From Allorhizobium paknamense (GTDB taxonomy: Bacteria; Pseudomonadota; Alphaproteobacteria; Rhizobiales; Rhizobiaceae), in assembly GCF_030815125.1 (NCBI RefSeq), contig NZ_JAUSWH010000015.1, forward strand, positions 62,001 to 126,000: 64,000 nt of DNA, written 5' to 3'. A program made the position numbers and the translations under genes. The notes beneath the pieces were generated by a model, which was not told the DNA's origin, made no database searches, and was given only the letters and a program-made list of their open reading frames with translations. Positions 62,728-64,000 of this stretch are shown here, one piece after another; position 1 is the first letter of the stretch, and the number at the start of each line of letters is the position of its first letter.

Positions 62728-64000
62728 TTGAGGGTCAGGCCCTGGGACTTGGTCTGGCGCAACGTCTCTGCCTGCTTGAGTGCCGTCGCGCTGCGCTCAT
62801 AGGCAGACAGTTGCTGCACCGTCCGCATAGTATTCCAGGCCTGTTGCACCTCGCTCTTCTGGGCGCCATTCATGCCTGCCGTAACGTGCTGGAATGCCTC
62901 GCCGGTGGCATCCTTCGCAGCCAGGGGCAGGAAGGTCCTTTCTCCGAAACGTTCAGTGACCGCCTTCGCGAAACCTTCGAGTTCAGCCTTCACCATTTTG
63001 TCGGCGAGTGCATATTCGAGGCCAGAGGGCAGATCGTTTCTGTCGATGGCATCGCGGACGCGTTCCAGCACGCTTTTCGCATTGGACGAAAGGGCAGGGA
63101 TCTCCAGCGCGACCTGCCTGCGGACCGCAAGCTCCTCCGCGTGATTTCGCCGCTCAGCATCGCCACGCTGGCGGAGATAATCGCTGATGCTGTCAGCGAG
63201 TGGCGTCACATTCTTGAGCGCCCGGTCTCGGTCCGCCCTGTCGCCGCGGCTGGCCAGTAGGCCCGTCTTGCCCTTGAGGGCACCGAAGGTTTCAGGCTCG
63301 TTGGCAATTCTGGCGATCGTCTTTTCCGCAGCCGACTGGTCGCGCAGCATCGCATCGACGTTCGCTGCCTTGAATGCTGCTTCCGGCTGCGCGTAGACGT
63401 GATGGAAGCGCATCGAGACTTCTTCCCATCGCTTCTTGAGCGCTGGGTCTGCGGCGAGTTTATCCTCAACGGTCTGATCGATCGATTTCGGGAAGGTGGT
63501 GATACCGGCCACCATGGGCTTGGTCTCCTTTTCTGCAACAGGAACTGTTCTGGCCGTCGATGTTGCAAAGCCGAGCTTGGCGCCGATGGCCGCAAGCTTG
63601 CCGGCAAGGTCGACGAGCTTCTGCTTCTGCCGGACCGTCCATTCGAGACGGTCACGCGCGACGGTTCTGGCAACGTTGACGATGTGAAGGCCCCGCGCCT
63701 CGGCAAATCGCAGTGCCTGCCGGTAGATGATGCCGCCAGCGTAATCGAGCGTCGTTTCTTTGGAATTCCGGCGCGACAGGATCTCGACCAGACCGCCAGC
63801 CTTGGCGAAAGATCGGCGACCATAATAAACGCCGAGATCCTCACGGTGACGGGTCATCGCCACATAGGTGAGGTGACGATCCAGCGAGAGGGACGCCAGC
63901 ACCTTGACCCGGTCCACCGTCGCCCCTTGACTCTTGTGCACCGTGGTTGCGTAGCCGTGATCGACATTGTTGTAGAAGCGCTGTTCGACCGTTACTTGGG
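62724..64000 (-). CDS. traA: TraA relaxase/helicase, 3' part (cut by window edge)
   Basis: The frame is open to the right edge, so only about the last 425 residues are seen. They contain the end of the RecD-like helicase: the motif YATTVHKSQGATVDRV and LTYVAMTRHREDLGVYYG (motifs V and VI). A long helical tail typical of Ti-type TraA follows. The MobA-type relaxase domain must lie beyond position 64000, together with oriT and traCDG. Overlaps with traF confirm the operon. Confidence 0.95.
   Translation of the reverse strand, partial: QVTVEQRFYNNVDHGYATTVHKSQGATVDRVKVLASLSLDRHLTYVAMTRHREDLGVYYGRRSFAKAGGLVEILSRRNSKETTLDYAGGIIYRQALRFAEARGLHIVNVARTVARDRLEWTVRQKQKLVDLAGKLAAIGAKLGFATSTARTVPVAEKETKPMVAGITTFPKSIDQTVEDKLAADPALKKRWEEVSMRFHHVYAQPEAAFKAANVDAMLRDQSAAEKTIARIANEPETFGALKGKTGLLASRGDRADRDRALKNVTPLADSISDYLRQRGDAERRNHAEELAVRRQVALEIPALSSNAKSVLERVRDAIDRNDLPSGLEYALADKMVKAELEGFAKAVTERFGERTFLPLAAKDATGEAFQHVTAGMNGAQKSEVQQAWNTMRTVQQLSAYERSATALKQAETLRQTKSQGLTLK

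Overview
The window reads as a stretch of a repABC-type, quorum-sensing-controlled conjugative plasmid from a member of the Rhizobiaceae (Rhizobium, Agrobacterium or Sinorhizobium). The reasons are a complete repABC cassette with two perfect parS palindromes, a traI-trbBCDEJKLFGHI mating-pair operon next to repA, convergent traR/traM, the start of a traA-traF-traB-traH DNA-transfer operon at the right edge, and rhizobial plasmid families such as RHE_PE00001/DUF1612 and DUF1403. No opine, virulence or symbiosis genes are visible here, so I cannot say which plasmid this is.

Positions 1-8530 form a sulfide detoxification and sulfide-tolerant respiration block. A BigR-like ArsR regulator and a 1-Cys peroxiredoxin diverge from an operon encoding an ETHE1/Blh-type persulfide dioxygenase, a split YeeE/YedE transporter, a phosphatase-like/sulfide:quinone oxidoreductase fusion and a TauE/SafE exporter. 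A CIO-type cytochrome bd quinol oxidase with a tiny third subunit follows directly. A perfect 10-bp inverted repeat lies in the divergent promoter.

Positions 8684-20259 form a conflict/defence-like island. It holds a lone nuclease-ATPase, then a sigma-like gene, a small probable DNA-binding protein and a fusion of an ImmA/IrrE protease with a UvrD-type helicase. Next comes a bacterial ubiquitin-like operon: a tandem Ubl-E2 fusion, a JAB-E1 fusion, a DUF6527 protein and a zinc-ribbon protein. This is the most interesting part of the window. RHE_PE00001 and a Tn5053/Tn7-like tniA-tniB-tniQ set close the island.

Positions 25047-34393 carry metabolic and stress genes: a plasmid malate dehydrogenase with a periplasmic binding protein, a LysR regulator, a uracil-DNA glycosylase-like protein, a TehA/SLAC1-family exporter, a DsbA-like protein, DUF305 and YncE-type proteins, and an ECF sigma/anti-sigma pair. 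Positions 34570-38400 form a fluoride-resistance operon on the minus strand. It has a recognisable fluoride (crcB) riboswitch, a ClC-F/DUF190 antiporter, CrcB/Fluc, a half-size EamA protein, a small ORF and a universal stress protein.

Positions 38491-43849 hold plasmid maintenance genes: ScpB-like, DUF1403, two tyrosine recombinases and a Phd/PemK-type toxin-antitoxin pair. Two related 29-bp dif-like palindromes flank the first recombinase. Positions 43968-47794 are repCBA (minus strand) with a predicted antisense ctRNA between repB and repC. Positions 48151-58292 are traI-trb, followed by traR, traM, a small XRE regulator and the minus-strand tra operon, whose relaxase gene traA runs off the right edge.
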